NCBI GenBank assembly: GCA_963514095.1
Contig: OY741276.1
Location: forward strand, 20,695,695 to 20,759,694
Direction of reading: 5' to 3'
DNA: 64,000 nt
DNA from: Eutrigla gurnardus
Taxonomy: Eukaryota > Chordata > Actinopteri > Perciformes > Triglidae
Every line of letters starts with the position of its first letter. The stretch's first letter is position 1. Position numbers and translations under genes: made by a program. Of the stretch, positions 24,501 to 39,300 are shown piece by piece. Below the pieces are notes generated by a model that saw nothing but the letters and a program-made list of their open reading frames with translations, was not told where the DNA came from and ran no database searches.

Positions 24501-27312
24501 ACCCCGCCAGAGGCATTTTGGCCACACGCCTCCTCGGACTCCCTTGGTGGTCAACACCATGACCCCACCTGGCACTCCCCCCATGCGGCGAAGGAACAAA
24601 GTGAAGGCCCCGGGCACGCCACCCCCGCCCAGCCGCAAGCTCATCCATCTGCTGCCGGGCTTCACCGCACTGCACCGCAGCAAATCCCATGAGTTCCAGC
24701 TGGGGAACCGCGTGGAGGACACGCAGACGCCAAAGTAAGTGTTTTTAGTCTTCTGGGTTTGGGATGGAAAACAGTTGGAGATTTGTGTTTTCTTTAAGGC
24801 CCAAACCATGGCCCAAATGGGAACACACAAATGGGTTCACCAAAATGTCTAAGCTCAGGATCTGAAGCGACTATCATTCCAAATAGGTTGACAGGTCTGG
24901 GAAAGCAGGAAGGAGATAAATAAGATACATTCTAATATATGAATGCATTTTGCTGTCAAAGGTCTATTTACACCTGTGGAGATTGTTAACAGGCTTGTAT
25001 TTCAATTAGAATCAGTTGAAAAGCGCACAAAATATATATATTTTTTATCCTTACAAAGACATGTCAAGCATGTATGTCCGTCTCTGGCGAAAAGATCACC
25101 TCGTGGTTTCATTGATCATTGCTACATTGTACTACTTCAAAAATGAGTTAGATTCCACGTTGCATGATTTTTGAGATATTTCTTAGATTTTAAGATTTTT
25201 CTAGACATCAAAGATCAGGTGGCTGAGTGCTTTAGGCAATGGACATTTACTGAGATGCACCGTTTGATCGGCTTCAACAGGAGACGATCAGCTGAACACA
25301 GACCAGGTAGACTCACATTTCCACACGTGACATGTGATAGTTTTACATTGGCTCGTGTGCCGACAGCACGGCGTCGCTCCCTAGCATGGTCCTGCTTAGA
25401 ACCATAACAAGGCTAACAGTTAATGGAGGTTACATTGACTTCATTATGTCGCTCAGTAAAAATGAGTATCAAGCCAATATGATTATAATGCTGTCATGAT
25501 GTGTTCAAATGTAATCATGTCAAATGTGTTTTTTGGCCTGAAACTTGAATAGTTGATTGAACGAGATGAGTTCACAGCAATATTAAATATACTGTACATT
25601 CACCGGCCACTTTATTAGGTACACCTGTCCAACTGCTCGTTAACGCAAATTTCTAATCAGCCAATCACATGGCAGCAACTCAATGCATTTAGGCATGTAG
25701 ACATGGTCGAGACGATCTGCTGCAGTTCAAACTGAGCATCAGAATGGGGAAGAAAGGTGATTAAGTGACTTTGAACGTGGCATGGTTGTTGGTGCCAGAC
25801 GGGCTGGTCTGAGTATTTCAGAAACTGCTGATCTACTGGGATTTTCACGCACAACCATCTCCAGGGTTTACAGAGAATGGTCCGAAAAAGAGAAAATATC
25901 CAGTGAGCGGCAGTTCTGTGGGCGCAAATGCCTTGTTGATGCCAGAGGTCAGAGGAGAATGGCCAGACTGGTTCGAGCTGATAGAAAGGCAACAGTAACT
26001 CAAATAACCACTCGTTACAACCGAGGTATGCAGAAGAACATCTTTGAATGCACAACACGTCGAACCTTGAGGCGGATGGGCTACAGCAGCAGAAGACCAC
26101 ACCGGGTGCCACTCCTGTCAGCTAAGAACAGGAAACTGAGGCTACAATTCGCACAGGCTCACCAAAATTGGACAATAGAAGATTGGAAAAACGTTGCCTG
26201 GTCTGATGAGTCTCGATTTCTGCTGCGACATTCGGATGGTAGGGTCAGAATTTGGCGTCAACAACATGAAAGCATGGATCCATCCTGCCTTGTATCAACG
26301 GTTCAGGCTGGTGGTGGTGGTGTAATGGTGATGGGGAAATTTTCTTGGCACACTTTGGGTCCATTAGTACCAATTGAGCATCGTGTCAACGCCACAGCCT
26401 ACCTGAGTATTGTTGCTGACCATGTCCATCCCTTTATGACCACAGTGTACCCATCTTCTGATGGCTACTTCCAGCAGGATAACGCGCCATGTCATAAAGC
26501 GCGAATCATCTCGGACTGGTTTCTTGAACATGACAATGAGTTCACTGTACTCAAATGGCCTCCACAGTCACCAGATCTCAATCCAATAGAGCACCTTTGG
26601 GATGTGGTGGAACGGGAGAGTCGCATCATGGATGTGCAGCCGACAAATCTGCAGCAACTGCGTGATGCTATCATGTCAATATGGACCAAACACTCTGAGG
26701 AATGTTTCCAGTACCTTGTTGAATCTATGCCACGAAGGATTAAGGCAGTTCTGAAGGCAAAAGGGGGTCCAACCCGGTACGAGCAAGGTGTACCTAATAA
26801 AGTGGCCGGTGAGTGTAACTTCCAAACGCTTAAGTTAGCTCCAAGCTGTTTATAACAGATCATTTAAACTACTAATGCCAAGATATTTTAAGTATTTAAA
26901 TTAAATATATAGTAATTTATTTCCTAATGATTTGAATAGTGTATTTACAGCAAATAATCACCATAGATGACAATAATAAAGAAAAAAGACAACATTTAGA
27001 ATGTCTGATGGTTTACACTGACTGTTTGGGTGAAAAAATGCATTCTGGATCCTTTCTGTCAAATATAGTTCTTCGAAAGAAAATAGGAATCTCCCAAGGA
27101 ATCGGGAGGTAATTTGTGCATCTCTATTGCCGAGACAAACCTGGTGAAATCAATGAACCAGAGTATTTTACTGCACCTCATACACATTTATTTTTCTCTA
27201 GCAATTATTCTGAGCATAGTCCCGAACAGTAATGCTCATTACTTGCCCACTTTTAATTATATTTTATGTTTGAAAATGAATTGATTACAACATCAAACCT
27301 AATGTTAGATAC

Positions 27313-27355
<43 letters not shown>

Positions 27356-30300
27356 GGGATATAATCGGGGGAAGAAGTATTAAAACTAAATGCACTCAAA
27401 ATGTGTGTATGCTTGGAAAGAAGATGATCTGGAAGCATCAACAAAATGATGCAGAATATTGCTGTAATTTAGGACTGAGGCCACATGAATTTTATTGCAC
27501 ACATTTGTTTGACTGTCGAAATAATCTTGTTTATAAAGTTACCCAGATACAATATTCAAAGTTGTTACGGGTCAGTCAATTCAGGCAGAAGGCAACAAAC
27601 AGAGATGCTGTCCTCTCTAGAAAGTCCCACAACATAATTCCATCTCATCCACAAAAGTACCACAAAAAGGAAGTTAATGCCCCACCTTTCCTATTAGTAG
27701 TTTTACTAGAACATAATCCTCCACCAGAGCCCAATCAGATTAATTCCTGTCCATAAAGAACCAACGGCCTGCCGGTAGAGATAAGGAGCCTCGGGCCGAG
27801 TTCCTGACCGGCTATGCCTGTGTCTGGTGCTATGCTGATCAGATTTGGCCACGGACAGGGTCCACCACAGCTAGGTAATCAGGAACCAGAGTCCGCCTCA
27901 GGAGAGCTGCACTCATTTTGATAATGCCATTAGATGACAGTGCCCTATCACTGCTACACTTGTTAAGTTAATATTTGGGAGTCGTCCTCTGCTTTTACGA
28001 TGGCCATCTGGGTTATATTCGGCGTGTGCTTGGTTCCACCCACGCATGAGCGTGCGTGGTGGGTGTGTGCGTCTGTATCTGCCCGGCGAGGAGTGGATCA
28101 TAGCTGCAGTGAATAAGCTCAAACGGCATTAGAGAATTGATTACCGGTCCCCGAGCGCTGATAGACTGCAGGCTGTGAGTTGAGCCCCTCTAATCAATGG
28201 CCTGCGTGTGCCTGGAAATGTTGCAACTCATCGAGATGGGGCAGATCTGCTGGCTTCTCTGAGAGCCAAGTACCTCTCATAATACATCATAATTGGTTGG
28301 AGGATGGTGCTGGCAAGCATCAAGTTGGTGGTGGAGTTGTGGCATGAGGCACTTGTCCTCCCTTCTTATCTGGATGCGTGAGGGGATCAGCTTCATCGCA
28401 AAGTTGGTGTTTGCTTTTTCCTCGATGCAAGAGTAGATGATCTTAAAATTATTTTATTATTGTTTTCTTTTGTAAGGTGACCTTGAGTGTCTAGAAAGGC
28501 GCCCATAAATAAAATGAATTATTATTATTATTATTAAAAACCTGAAAGGTCATACCGTAGTGGTGTTTCCTCATAGGGCCGGGCGATATGGTCCAAAAAT
28601 TAAACCCCCGATTTACGATATGTTTATATTTTAACAATAAAAAACAGTTAACAAAATAAAAAAAGAATGTTGTAAACATAAGTCCATGCTTTCGCTGGTC
28701 ATTTAATAACTTAACATGACTGCATGTATTATTTATTATTTATTTTGTCTCTATTAAATTGCCATTTGATTGATGTGTCCATTCTGCTGGCTGCACTACA
28801 AATTGCCCCTCGGGGACAATAAAGATGCCATGAACCTTGAACCTAATTTCCTATTGCGATTACTAAAGTGCAACTCACAGCGACACACACGTCTCCCACT
28901 CGGCTGGCTGTCTCTGTTTGAGATTTTAGGATAATGCTGATGCTTTTAGTGGCCACAGGTTTTAGAAAACTACAGCAGGTTTGCTCGAAGTCGGACGCTG
29001 AAGAAAACTCTTAGGTTGTGTGTACTATGAACGCTGGGAGCGCAGGAAGACAGTGGCAGGTGGTTCTATAGCGTTATTAAGTAAAACTTGATTTTCACTT
29101 TTAAAAATCGTCCTAAACCAAACCAATCCCTGAATAAAATGTCTAAAATATCATAAAAAGGGTATATTTCATATGTTAAGGCTGCCACACTACATACATA
29201 TTTCCTCCTATTACCAACCTCATGGTTTTAATAAGCCCACAGCGCTCCTTAGGTCCTCATGTTCTCTTGCTTAATTGGCTAGCCCTGTGGCCAGGACACA
29301 AGAACCAGGGATTACCCTCTGACCCCAGGTGACTTTTTCTCCCTATTTCTTAATGAGATACGGCCTCTTAGCTTAACTATCTTACAAAATGAAAAATGTA
29401 GCAAAGACTAAGAAGTTGAATGTGCAACAATGTAATCATGCTGAAGGGAAACGGAGGTTTGGTTTTGATAGATAAGTAACATTTCATGATATGAAATGCA
29501 CTTATTGCCTATTGTTGTCCATATGTAACATTCTGCATGTGCATATGTTAGTTCATTTTACTCTGTTTTTCTTGAGCATTTTATTCCCTTGGTATATTGC
29601 CACTACAACGTAAAAACTGGAGAAATTACACTGAAAATTGATGATCAGGGAACGTTTGATTTTGAAATATGGTCCATATTCATGTTTGTGGCTTAATGGA
29701 CTCAGGAAACATTTTTATTAAGGTTGGTTATGTGGTTCTGTGACTCTAAAGTTGCCATTAAGTGATTCCAGGGCGTCATAATGGCCGTTCTAATGCGTAA
29801 TAGCCTCCATTTCAATGTTTATTCGGCATCAGCTGCACAAGATGTATTTTTCAGATACTGTACCGGGGTGTTTCTGCAATCATGGTGGGAAATTTGTTTC
29901 CAGACACTTTATTGTAAAAACTCAGCAAATACTGTGATCCGCCAGTGCAGACCCTCATCTTCTTCTTTATGGCTCTGTGCTTCTTGGTTTAATGCGTTTG
30001 TCTGTGGGATAATGTGTTTTTCTTTCAGCATGCAGCGAACCACAGGCCGGTTTCCATCCCTCCGTAGAAATAATAAGCAAATTGCCTCCTTACCAAATGT
30101 GCTCAGTAATATATATAATTCCAAGAAAATCTCACCCTGAGATGAAACAGCTGCCAATTTGGCATGTTGTAATGTGAAAGAAAGCCCACTTTCACCTGTG
30201 TGGGGGAATTGTAATATTCTTCATCACCACCTGTCAAGTGCAAGTCCAAATATATTCAGTTGTTTTTCAGCCCTGGTTTGGTCTTTAGTCTACTGACAAA

Positions 30301-33300
30301 GACATTTTGCCGATTGGCTTGCTCTCACATTCACATGTAGCCACCAAATTCTGTTCTCAAATTTAACACTCATATGTATCAGTTGATTTTCCAAATATTA
30401 ACAGTAGTCCACATGAACCACTCTTTACATCAGAATAAATCAGATCCACCATGCAGCACTTATTTGAAAATAGAATATGTCACTTTTAGAGATGGTTGTT
30501 GAATGTTTGATGACGAGCCATCTAACATATAAAAGGCTATTTTGAAAACGGGGTCCTGCACAGGGCTCCATCCACATGAAATGCACCAGGCATGTTACAC
30601 TGAGGAATTTTTATGATTGGTTTGTGGAATCTCAGGCATCATAGTCAAAGAAGCCCTTTATATTACCTTTCCTATTTGTGTGGTTCATTTGCTTCTACGT
30701 CTAAAATGTGAGCTAACCTCATAGATACAAGATTGACGATGTTGACATTTGATGGCCAGATGTTCCTCATGCTTGAAAAGGCCAACGGATGAAACCAACA
30801 TAGACCAAAGCAAAAACGTATTAACATGTTCAGTGGGTGAAGGATTCACAACGACAGCTACAGACATTTTATTTCATCCAAAGAATGCAAAAGAAGAGCC
30901 ATGAGTTTCAAACTAACTAACCCAGACAGAAAGGATCATTTAATTGGGTGAGAAACTCCAAGCGATGGGTGCTAATTAGATTTTTTTTCCTTCTGACTGA
31001 TAGCAGATGCTTGTTAACCATTAACAGGATTTGTGCCTTGTGTACAGGAGTATTGTGGATAATGTGCCTAACAAGCTGCCCAGCTGCACTGACAACCAGA
31101 TAAAATGCATCCTTTATCACCAGCTTCAGTGGATGAAGTCAGCACAGTTTAGTTCTCGGTGAATAAATGCGACAACTCCTCAAGACCAAAGGCAATTTCC
31201 CGTGTCTTGTTCCCTCAGCTTCTGCTGATTAAAGTGAAGGGAGTTAGCCTTGAAGTTGGCAGCAACTCCGGCTCAGAAACATTTAAGGTCGACTGGTCTT
31301 TAAAGTTGAGCTGAAACGGCATTTCAAGAGTATGGAGCTTCCATGCCGTGATGTATTTCTGGGTGAAACGGGATAAAGAGGTGGGACATTGGACGTTGGG
31401 AGGAATCTGATTTTATTGTTTAGCTCGCGACCTTCTCTAGATCTGTGCAGAGCCGAACTTGCAGATTGATGTTGTGATATTATTGGTTGAAATTGCTTGG
31501 TAGTTGCTGATAAGCACACATCGTATTTCGTTTGCCAGGAAGAGAAATATTTTGTTAACTTTTCGACATTGTTAAATAGGTGCACAGTGTGATCGGGATG
31601 TGATCTGAAAGGGTTAAAGGGGCATTTGTCCTCCCAGCTTTTATTCAAAATGTTGACAATTTATTTTGACTGATAGCATCAGTGTTTAAAATGTGTTATT
31701 GTCAGTTAATGGTTAATTAGATACATATCTACACCAAGGTAAACACAAAATCATAATCTTCTTGTCATCAGGCAAAAAAAAGTTGCACCAGTTGGCAACC
31801 AGTTCTCCAAGGAGACGGGGTGAAAGAGCACACCTGTATGAGATCAATAGAGTGCCAATATTACTGTTTACTTTAGTGTGATGACTGAAGCTGGCATGCC
31901 GTGAAAATGTCATCAAATCACTAACCCAACGTGACATGAGTGATTACGGCCAGTATAAAAATAAATTTTGAAATTCCTATATAGGTATAGCTCATCGGAA
32001 ATCGGAAGATTTTCCCTGTTAATATGTTCTCATTAACATCTTGTCAGTGAGCCGAGAATGGCCTAATGACGGCATCCTTCCCCCCCACGTTTACTAATTT
32101 GACTTTGAAATGTGAGAATCAATTTCTGCATTCAATCAGCTTCTGCATGTCCCACTTAGCACCTGCAAACACTTCGTCGCAAGAAGACCGCTTCAATGAA
32201 TGTGCACAAGTTGTAACAGCCATGAGCTGTTTTCTTTTTTGGGGGGCAGAGGAACTAATTCTACACCTTTCTTCTCTTGGGTGTAAATGTCAAAATACCG
32301 GCTGGGTTTCTGAGTTCCTGTAAAGGGTTCTGGGCTGCTGAATCAGGAGAGAATAGAATGTAGTTATAAAACGCCTTTTTTCTATTATCTGATGTCGCAT
32401 CCTGTCACATCTGGAAGGTAGAGCCAACGGTGAAGTCTCTGCTATGATAGCAGTTGCAACATGTTCATAGTTTTACTTTAAAACCCCAAGTGCCAGATAC
32501 CCAGCACCGCTTAAACTTTAATTTATAGCCAGGAGTGGAGCAGTAATTTCATTTAGCTTATGTTGCAGCCTTGCTATCTCTCTCCCTCGCTTGTCTTTAT
32601 TTCCCAGCATCCCCCCCTCTCTGTCTGTGCCCTTTCCAAACCAGAGAGACTCTTTGGGATGGAGTGTCAATTAATGAACCTTGTTGTCTATGTTAATGAG
32701 TAGTAACTTGCGTGCACGGAAAAGGCCAAGTGAGTTTTAATTCTGTCACAGTCCCACTTGGCGCGTCACACACACACCAAGATCCTTCTGGAAGATGGGC
32801 GTGTTTGTTTTTCCACGACTTCTCGACCCCCCCCACCAGTGGAAATGGTAATATCATATAGTTAATACCACTTTATGAGACTTTCACAGCTTTTTGAATG
32901 TTAAGTACTTTCTTATTGAATTGGATGTTTGCTAATAAATCAGATGGTGCCGGGGGTTGGCATGATTCACCCTCTGCTTCTCTCAGGGTAATTCTACCAT
33001 GCAACGCTCAGGGGATGCAAATTCGCTTCCATTCCTGGACTAATTTAGCTGTTTGCTTTCACCGAGCTGGTGTACACATCATATATTTCTCTCTCCCCCT
33101 TCCCGTTCCCCTTTCTCCCTCAGTTTCCCCTTTCTTTCTGTCCTCGCCCTTCTCACTCTGCGTCTCTTTTGAGAACCTGTCAATGAGTTATTTCACCGTC
33201 ATCCATAACATCTACCTATTCAGACAGATTGGATTTTGTTTTGTCAGTGGTTTGAAGGAAAATGATAATGGTGTGTGCGGTGTTGACTGAGATCAAGCTT

Positions 33301-36300
33301 CGGATACCACAGAGAGAGAATCCACTTAGGGGCAGCTATGAGGCGGTAGATGTTTAAAGATACATCTGTGATCTAGATGTAAAGGTGCCCTCCGTAGAGT
33401 GCAGATCTCTGCATCTGCCATGACCACCATCGTATTGTGTGATTTTTCACTACAACCCATAATTGAGTCACTTCATGTCAAGTCACTTTTATTAATATAG
33501 CACACCAAACAAACAACAGCAGTTGACCCAAAGTGCTTCCCAGTAAAAAGAATTCTGGCGGAATCCAAAAATACAAAGCCTTATTAACTTAGACTAAAAA
33601 CTGAAAGGTAGGGCTGGACCTGATCTGAAGGGGGGGTTTCCAGAGCCTGGGGGCAATGACAGAGAACGCTCTGTCACCTTTTGTCTTTAGGTGTGTGTAG
33701 GGAATGGATAGGAGGTGTTGGGATGATGACCCGAGTGGCCTAGATGTGGACTGACTCCCTGTCTAGACACTAATGGCCTGTAAGCCGTCATAAAACACTC
33801 TTCATTAATACTTAAAAACAAGTCAGGTAGGCAATCATCGTATTAGACATTTCCTAACATCTTGTCAAAACAAAATTAAACTCACCAAGCTGTCCGCTAC
33901 ACGTGTGCGTGCTGCTAGCTCCATTAGACAAATACTTTCCAAAACAATAAGTGTCCAAATTGCCCCCCCCCCCCGGAGACCGGTTAAGCGTGGGGAGTGG
34001 GGAGTGAGGAGTGAGCAGGCTGTCGATGCCGGTATAAAACAGGCGATAAGAGTGGTTTTGACAAAGAGTGAGTCCCCGAAACCAGACCACCCAAACAGTA
34101 TGCGGTTTATTGCCGTAGAATGCGAGATAAGGCATGGACAGACACTGAGGTGCACAATTACTCACAGATGCACGCACACATGTGTCCACTTGCACGATCC
34201 TCCTGGTGGAGATAACACATAGGTTAACTCCTGCACACACAAATAACAGTAAACCTAAACTAAATATAGACATTAATGTTCTCACGCCTGATGCCGTTTA
34301 AGGTTTGTTTACACCAGCGTTATTCGAAAAACACAGCAGTAAAGTTGATGCTGGTAATTTACTTAGTAACATAAAAAAAGAGTTGTTTGTTTGTAAGAGA
34401 TAAAAAAGGAAGCAAGTAAGCAACATTTCCTAATGAGATAAAGTGTAGAACAAGGAAAAGATGGGACAAGGTGAAGCAAGCCCATTGTTTTCTAGATCAG
34501 GGTACCACAGAGCAAATGATTGTGGTTATTTCATGGCCATGACTAAAGGGAAAGGAGAATGTCTGTTTTAAAATAACCTCATTAAAGTAAGGTCAAGAAT
34601 TAACTTTGGTGGTAAACTTTTAAGCCAACGTCGACAAGAAGTGCAAAAAGTCCTTCAGAGTTGCAGAGTTTTGCAGAGTAGAGGATCTATTTCAGGTGCT
34701 CCGGGTTCAGGAAAGTCCCATTCACGTCCTCCATGTGACTCCTGTTTGGAGCACTTCTTTGGCTTCGATGAGCATGAAACTCTCCCTGGAAACAGAACAA
34801 AAGACTGAGATCGCAAAACCTGTGAAAAACAGCAAACAGAATCAGCTGCACCTTAAATTAGTTCATTTTCAGATCATGACTGACCCTGACTGACTTCTGC
34901 TCCATAGCAACAGTAGCCAAGGCTCATGAGTGTCGTAATATTTATAATGGTGATCATCACATTAACCTATTGTTACATTATCAGGTTGAGGCTTATGTCT
35001 TCATGTTAATGTATTGCAGTTGTTGATTTATATTAATGCCATAATTAAGGAAAAACTAAATTAAAATAATCTCACAGGTACTTGTTGACATAATGATGTT
35101 AATACAGAGGTTACAGAATTTCAAAACAAAGCAAAATGGAATTGGACAGACAGTTTTTTTTTGCGGCTGTGGTATGTTCCTGTTTAGTCTGTATGGTTTG
35201 TCCGTTTCTTTGTTTGTCCAATATAAAACACCGGAAGGGTCCGTGGCTCCAACACAACAGCTGCTCCGGAGCACAAAAAGTAAAAGAAAAAAACCTCACA
35301 ATTCCTCCATGACTCAACTCAGTCAACTAAAACGACTCCTTGTTGGTGCAGAGCTTTGTTCCATGGAGTGATCTGTATTCTGAGGACAAGGTTGTTGCCA
35401 TTTGTTGTGAAGGAAGAAAAAAAAAAGCTTAAAAAAATTCAGCAGGCATCAAATCGATGTCGCTGTTCCCCCAGACGATCCGCTGAGATACAGATCGGCC
35501 TTTACCCGGGACACACACGTCGTCGCATTAGCCGGCGATCTCCGACCCCGGAGCGTTATTGGTCCCACATGCTCGGCAGCATGGGACATTCACCGCGTAG
35601 TTAAGTCCACTGCACAATGCCTTGTATGTCAGATTAGTATGATAATGTATGAGTGTGAGGGAGGAAGCTGCGGCTTCAGCGGTGTCTTAAGGGGGGATGT
35701 GAGTGTATGTCTTCTTTTCCCTTCCGACAAAGGCTCATCCATGTTAATCAGGGTTTTGGCCCCTTTGCCATTAATGACAAGTCAGGTGAAAAGGGATGTC
35801 AACACCAGGCCCTTAGCAGCCAGACGCTGCCAACCTTCCCCTCCATCCATCCACCCTTCTATCGGCTGTAATGAGTGCTCACCCCAGGCTCCACTGGCGG
35901 CCCAGAAATTGGAGTCATGATTATGAATTTATATGAGTGTTTAGGAGTGGCCCAAATGCCACTGTTGCTGGTGGAGAATGGATTTATTTGGCTGATGCTT
36001 TTTTTTCTGTGGTAATTTGTGAACAAGTGGGAGCTGGATGGGGCGGATAACAGGATTTGAGTGGGTGATTAGAAGTTATCCTTAAAACCTGTGTAGTTCT
36101 TATCTAATAACATGATGAAAGGGTCTCTGAGAAACAACCAAGCTGTACACAGGGAAGATTTATAGCATTAACACTGTGCTCAAAGCATTTGGTTCATCGT
36201 ATGGACGTTTTATTTTTTTTTTATTTTGATTGAATTATATGAATCCTAAGTTTCTGAGCTCAAGCATTAAAGTTGAATTTCTGTCCGTCTTTTTGTAATA

Positions 36301-39300
36301 TTAAACACTAAATTGTGTGAGAATGAAGTAAAACGTTGCTCTCACAGAGACCACAAAAGCTGAAATCACATTGATAGCTGGTGTAGAGCATGACTGTTTC
36401 ACTGTCCAACAACCATAAAGGGAGTTATTACCATCGTACATCACTCAGGCCATCAATTGGAGGCTTTCATCTCAGTGTTTCTCTCTGATGTCGAAGTCAA
36501 GACAGATAATATCTGCTTAAGGTTCCATATTGTCCCTGACCCCCTCCTTCTTTTTGGGCTCCCTGTCATTTACTGCTCTGCCTATGTTTCAAAACTACCA
36601 CTTAACCCGCACGGCTGTGGGCCAGATAGCTGTTTTCGCTTCCAATGCTGTAGCTTTAATACTTGGATTAGAGGGTTTAAGGTTTGAGCTATGGTTTCAT
36701 TTTGAATGAATCGAGCAAATACATTCTTATTCAATTTGATGCAGGAGAAAATTACACACAGACTTGTTGGCGTGTATTTGACAGATAAGCGAACCAGGCT
36801 GGAACATAATAAAACCTTAACATTTAAGACCGCTAATTGCTTACATATAAAAGAGCAATATATTATATTTTTTTGCACAAAAAGATTTAATTACTTCCAT
36901 GTATATGTCCTGAATTTATACATTTACAATACAGCCAGGCATGCCTTGATAGACATTGGTCCATTCATGAATGTATTGGCATACAAAACATTCACACATT
37001 TAGAATTAGAAACATCTGAATCACCAGTCAAAGAAAATTAGCAATGAGTACAAAGGAGCTAAACACATGAGCAATGGAGATAGCAGCACTAATAGACCCT
37101 TTTAAAGGCAAGGTGTTCCGATACAAAATTGCCATGCAAAATTACAGGATACTATATGGTATCGACTTCCACCCCTCCACCCCTAGAGTCGACGGAGGAG
37201 GGCTGTTTGTGGATGACAGTTCCGTCATCTCGCCAAGGAGGTGATAGTTGGTAGACAATGGAGCTGAGCTCATGTAGGGCTGTATTTCTGTAGGAAAGTT
37301 AAGAAGGCACAATTCCTGTGAACTTTTTACAGAGGAGCGATACAGAGCATTCCTGCTAGGAAACATTATAAACTATGTGATGATGTGCACGGCCCAGGAC
37401 AGGACGGCTCTACAGCTGGTGATTAAAACGGCCCAGAACATCATTGGTACCCACTGAGAATCAGTGATATTGGTGACAAGAGGTGCCTGTGGAGAGCCCA
37501 AAGGATATTAAAAAAAAACAAAACCCACCCAGACACAGCCTGTTCACCCTGCTGCCTTCTGGCAAGTGTAACAGAAGTATCAGCTGCCGTATCACCAGAC
37601 ATCACAGCAGCTTCTTTCCTCAGGCAGTGAGACTCCTCAACACATCCTCCACCCTCCTCCAGCTAATGTTGTTTTTTTTCTTATGTAGCATGAATGGGAC
37701 TACAAACTGCATCTTGTTGTACATTGACAATGAAATAATCTTGTACCTTTATAGTTCTCTGACCCTGGTCAGAGGTGGCCGATGCTATCTTTGATTGGGC
37801 AGTTGACAATGAGACTTTGTGAAGGGTCAGTTATGGCAATATGATTCATGTATTCATGTATTAATGGCTTTCTTTCAACAGTATGCACTCAATGTATTGC
37901 ATTATTGCAATTACCTTTCGATATTGTAATTTTCATTCAGTTAGTCACTCTTTCGGGCTTGCGTGCTGAAGGCCAAGGGATTCACAGGAAATGATGCATG
38001 CGCCAACAGAATTCAATGCAGAAGACATATATAGATAGATACATGTGATATATGCCAAGACCAACAGACTAACAGGCAGTGACTCAGCTTGCCCTGAACA
38101 AGAAACTGATATGCTCATTTGATAGCCCGACGTGAACTGATTCATGCAGATGGCTCTTCTGCCTCAGGCTATGCTGTTATGAAAACGCTTAAAAGAGCAA
38201 ACAGTTGCCATTATAATTCATCTTCAATTCACAGGCTGGCCATAACTTACCAGAAAACTCACTGTGCCCGCAAGTTAAAAATCAAATGTGCCAACGGAAT
38301 CATTATTTCCTTGTTCTGTGTGCAATAACAAAAATGATCTTGGGACACCTGTTTGTATTTTAAAGGCTCAGAGATGAATGGGACTCCATCCCCATTCATC
38401 CAAGATAATTCAGTGGCAAATTAGGTACACTTAGAGCAGTGCGTTTGTATATATTTAAAAGGCAGTGTTTGAATCGGTGGCAAACATCCAAAAGTTGGAT
38501 GCCAATAACAATTCATCACTAATCTGAATAACTTTTCCTGATTGCGGGCTTTCGGAGTGTGTCGGCTCTGAAGAATTGTTGTGTTGTAACTCTGAGCCAA
38601 GCTATTGGTTAGATACAGACTATTTTATGGAGCCACAGAATATCTCTTTAAACAACAAATTATCACCAGCTGGTGGAGATGGCTGGTGTACAGCACAGGT
38701 GATGGAAGTAAACAATAGCGCCTGATGTACCGGTACCAGCTTTTAAGAAAGTTACAATTGAAAGAAGCATTCCTTTGAGAGTGTATATAGCAAAGTGTAT
38801 TCTTTCCAAACTGTCCTGTAGAAAGAAAACATAAACCCATCGTAAGCCATTACCATTACCATACTGCTGTTCATGGCTTCACATGGCAACAGCACTTAGG
38901 GATTAAACTATAAACCAGACAGGCTGTGCTGGACCACGACACGCATTCCCAAGAAGATACTGAAAAGACAACATGTCAAAGTCCGCCTTCCTGTCAACTT
39001 GTCACTCCTCTGCCCCGGCTCCCTGGTCCCATACCACTTCTCTCGCTTCGCCTCTGATCATCGGCTTCCCCCACCCTCTCCTTCCCCCTCTCATTTTCTG
39101 TTTTTCATCCAGGCTTACTCTCTTTTGCAATCCATTGTTTCACTGATTTTCCACCTCGCTTTCCAAATCCACAACACGCAGACTCCCATCACCACTTGAG
39201 TGCTGTGACTCCACTGGCCTCTGACATCCCAGCGAGAGACGAGGGAAGGATGGAGTGAAAAGCACGTTTTCTACTCATTTGTTGTTGCCATCGCCACAGT

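Noticed and set aside
25657..26112. 151-codon minus-strand ORF over the Tc1 element
   Set aside because: Antisense shadow of the transposase frame.
33854..34285. 143-codon minus-strand ORF beginning with a hydrophobic, signal-peptide-like stretch
   Set aside because: No family resemblance, overlaps a C homopolymer, and other frames in the same place are open too.
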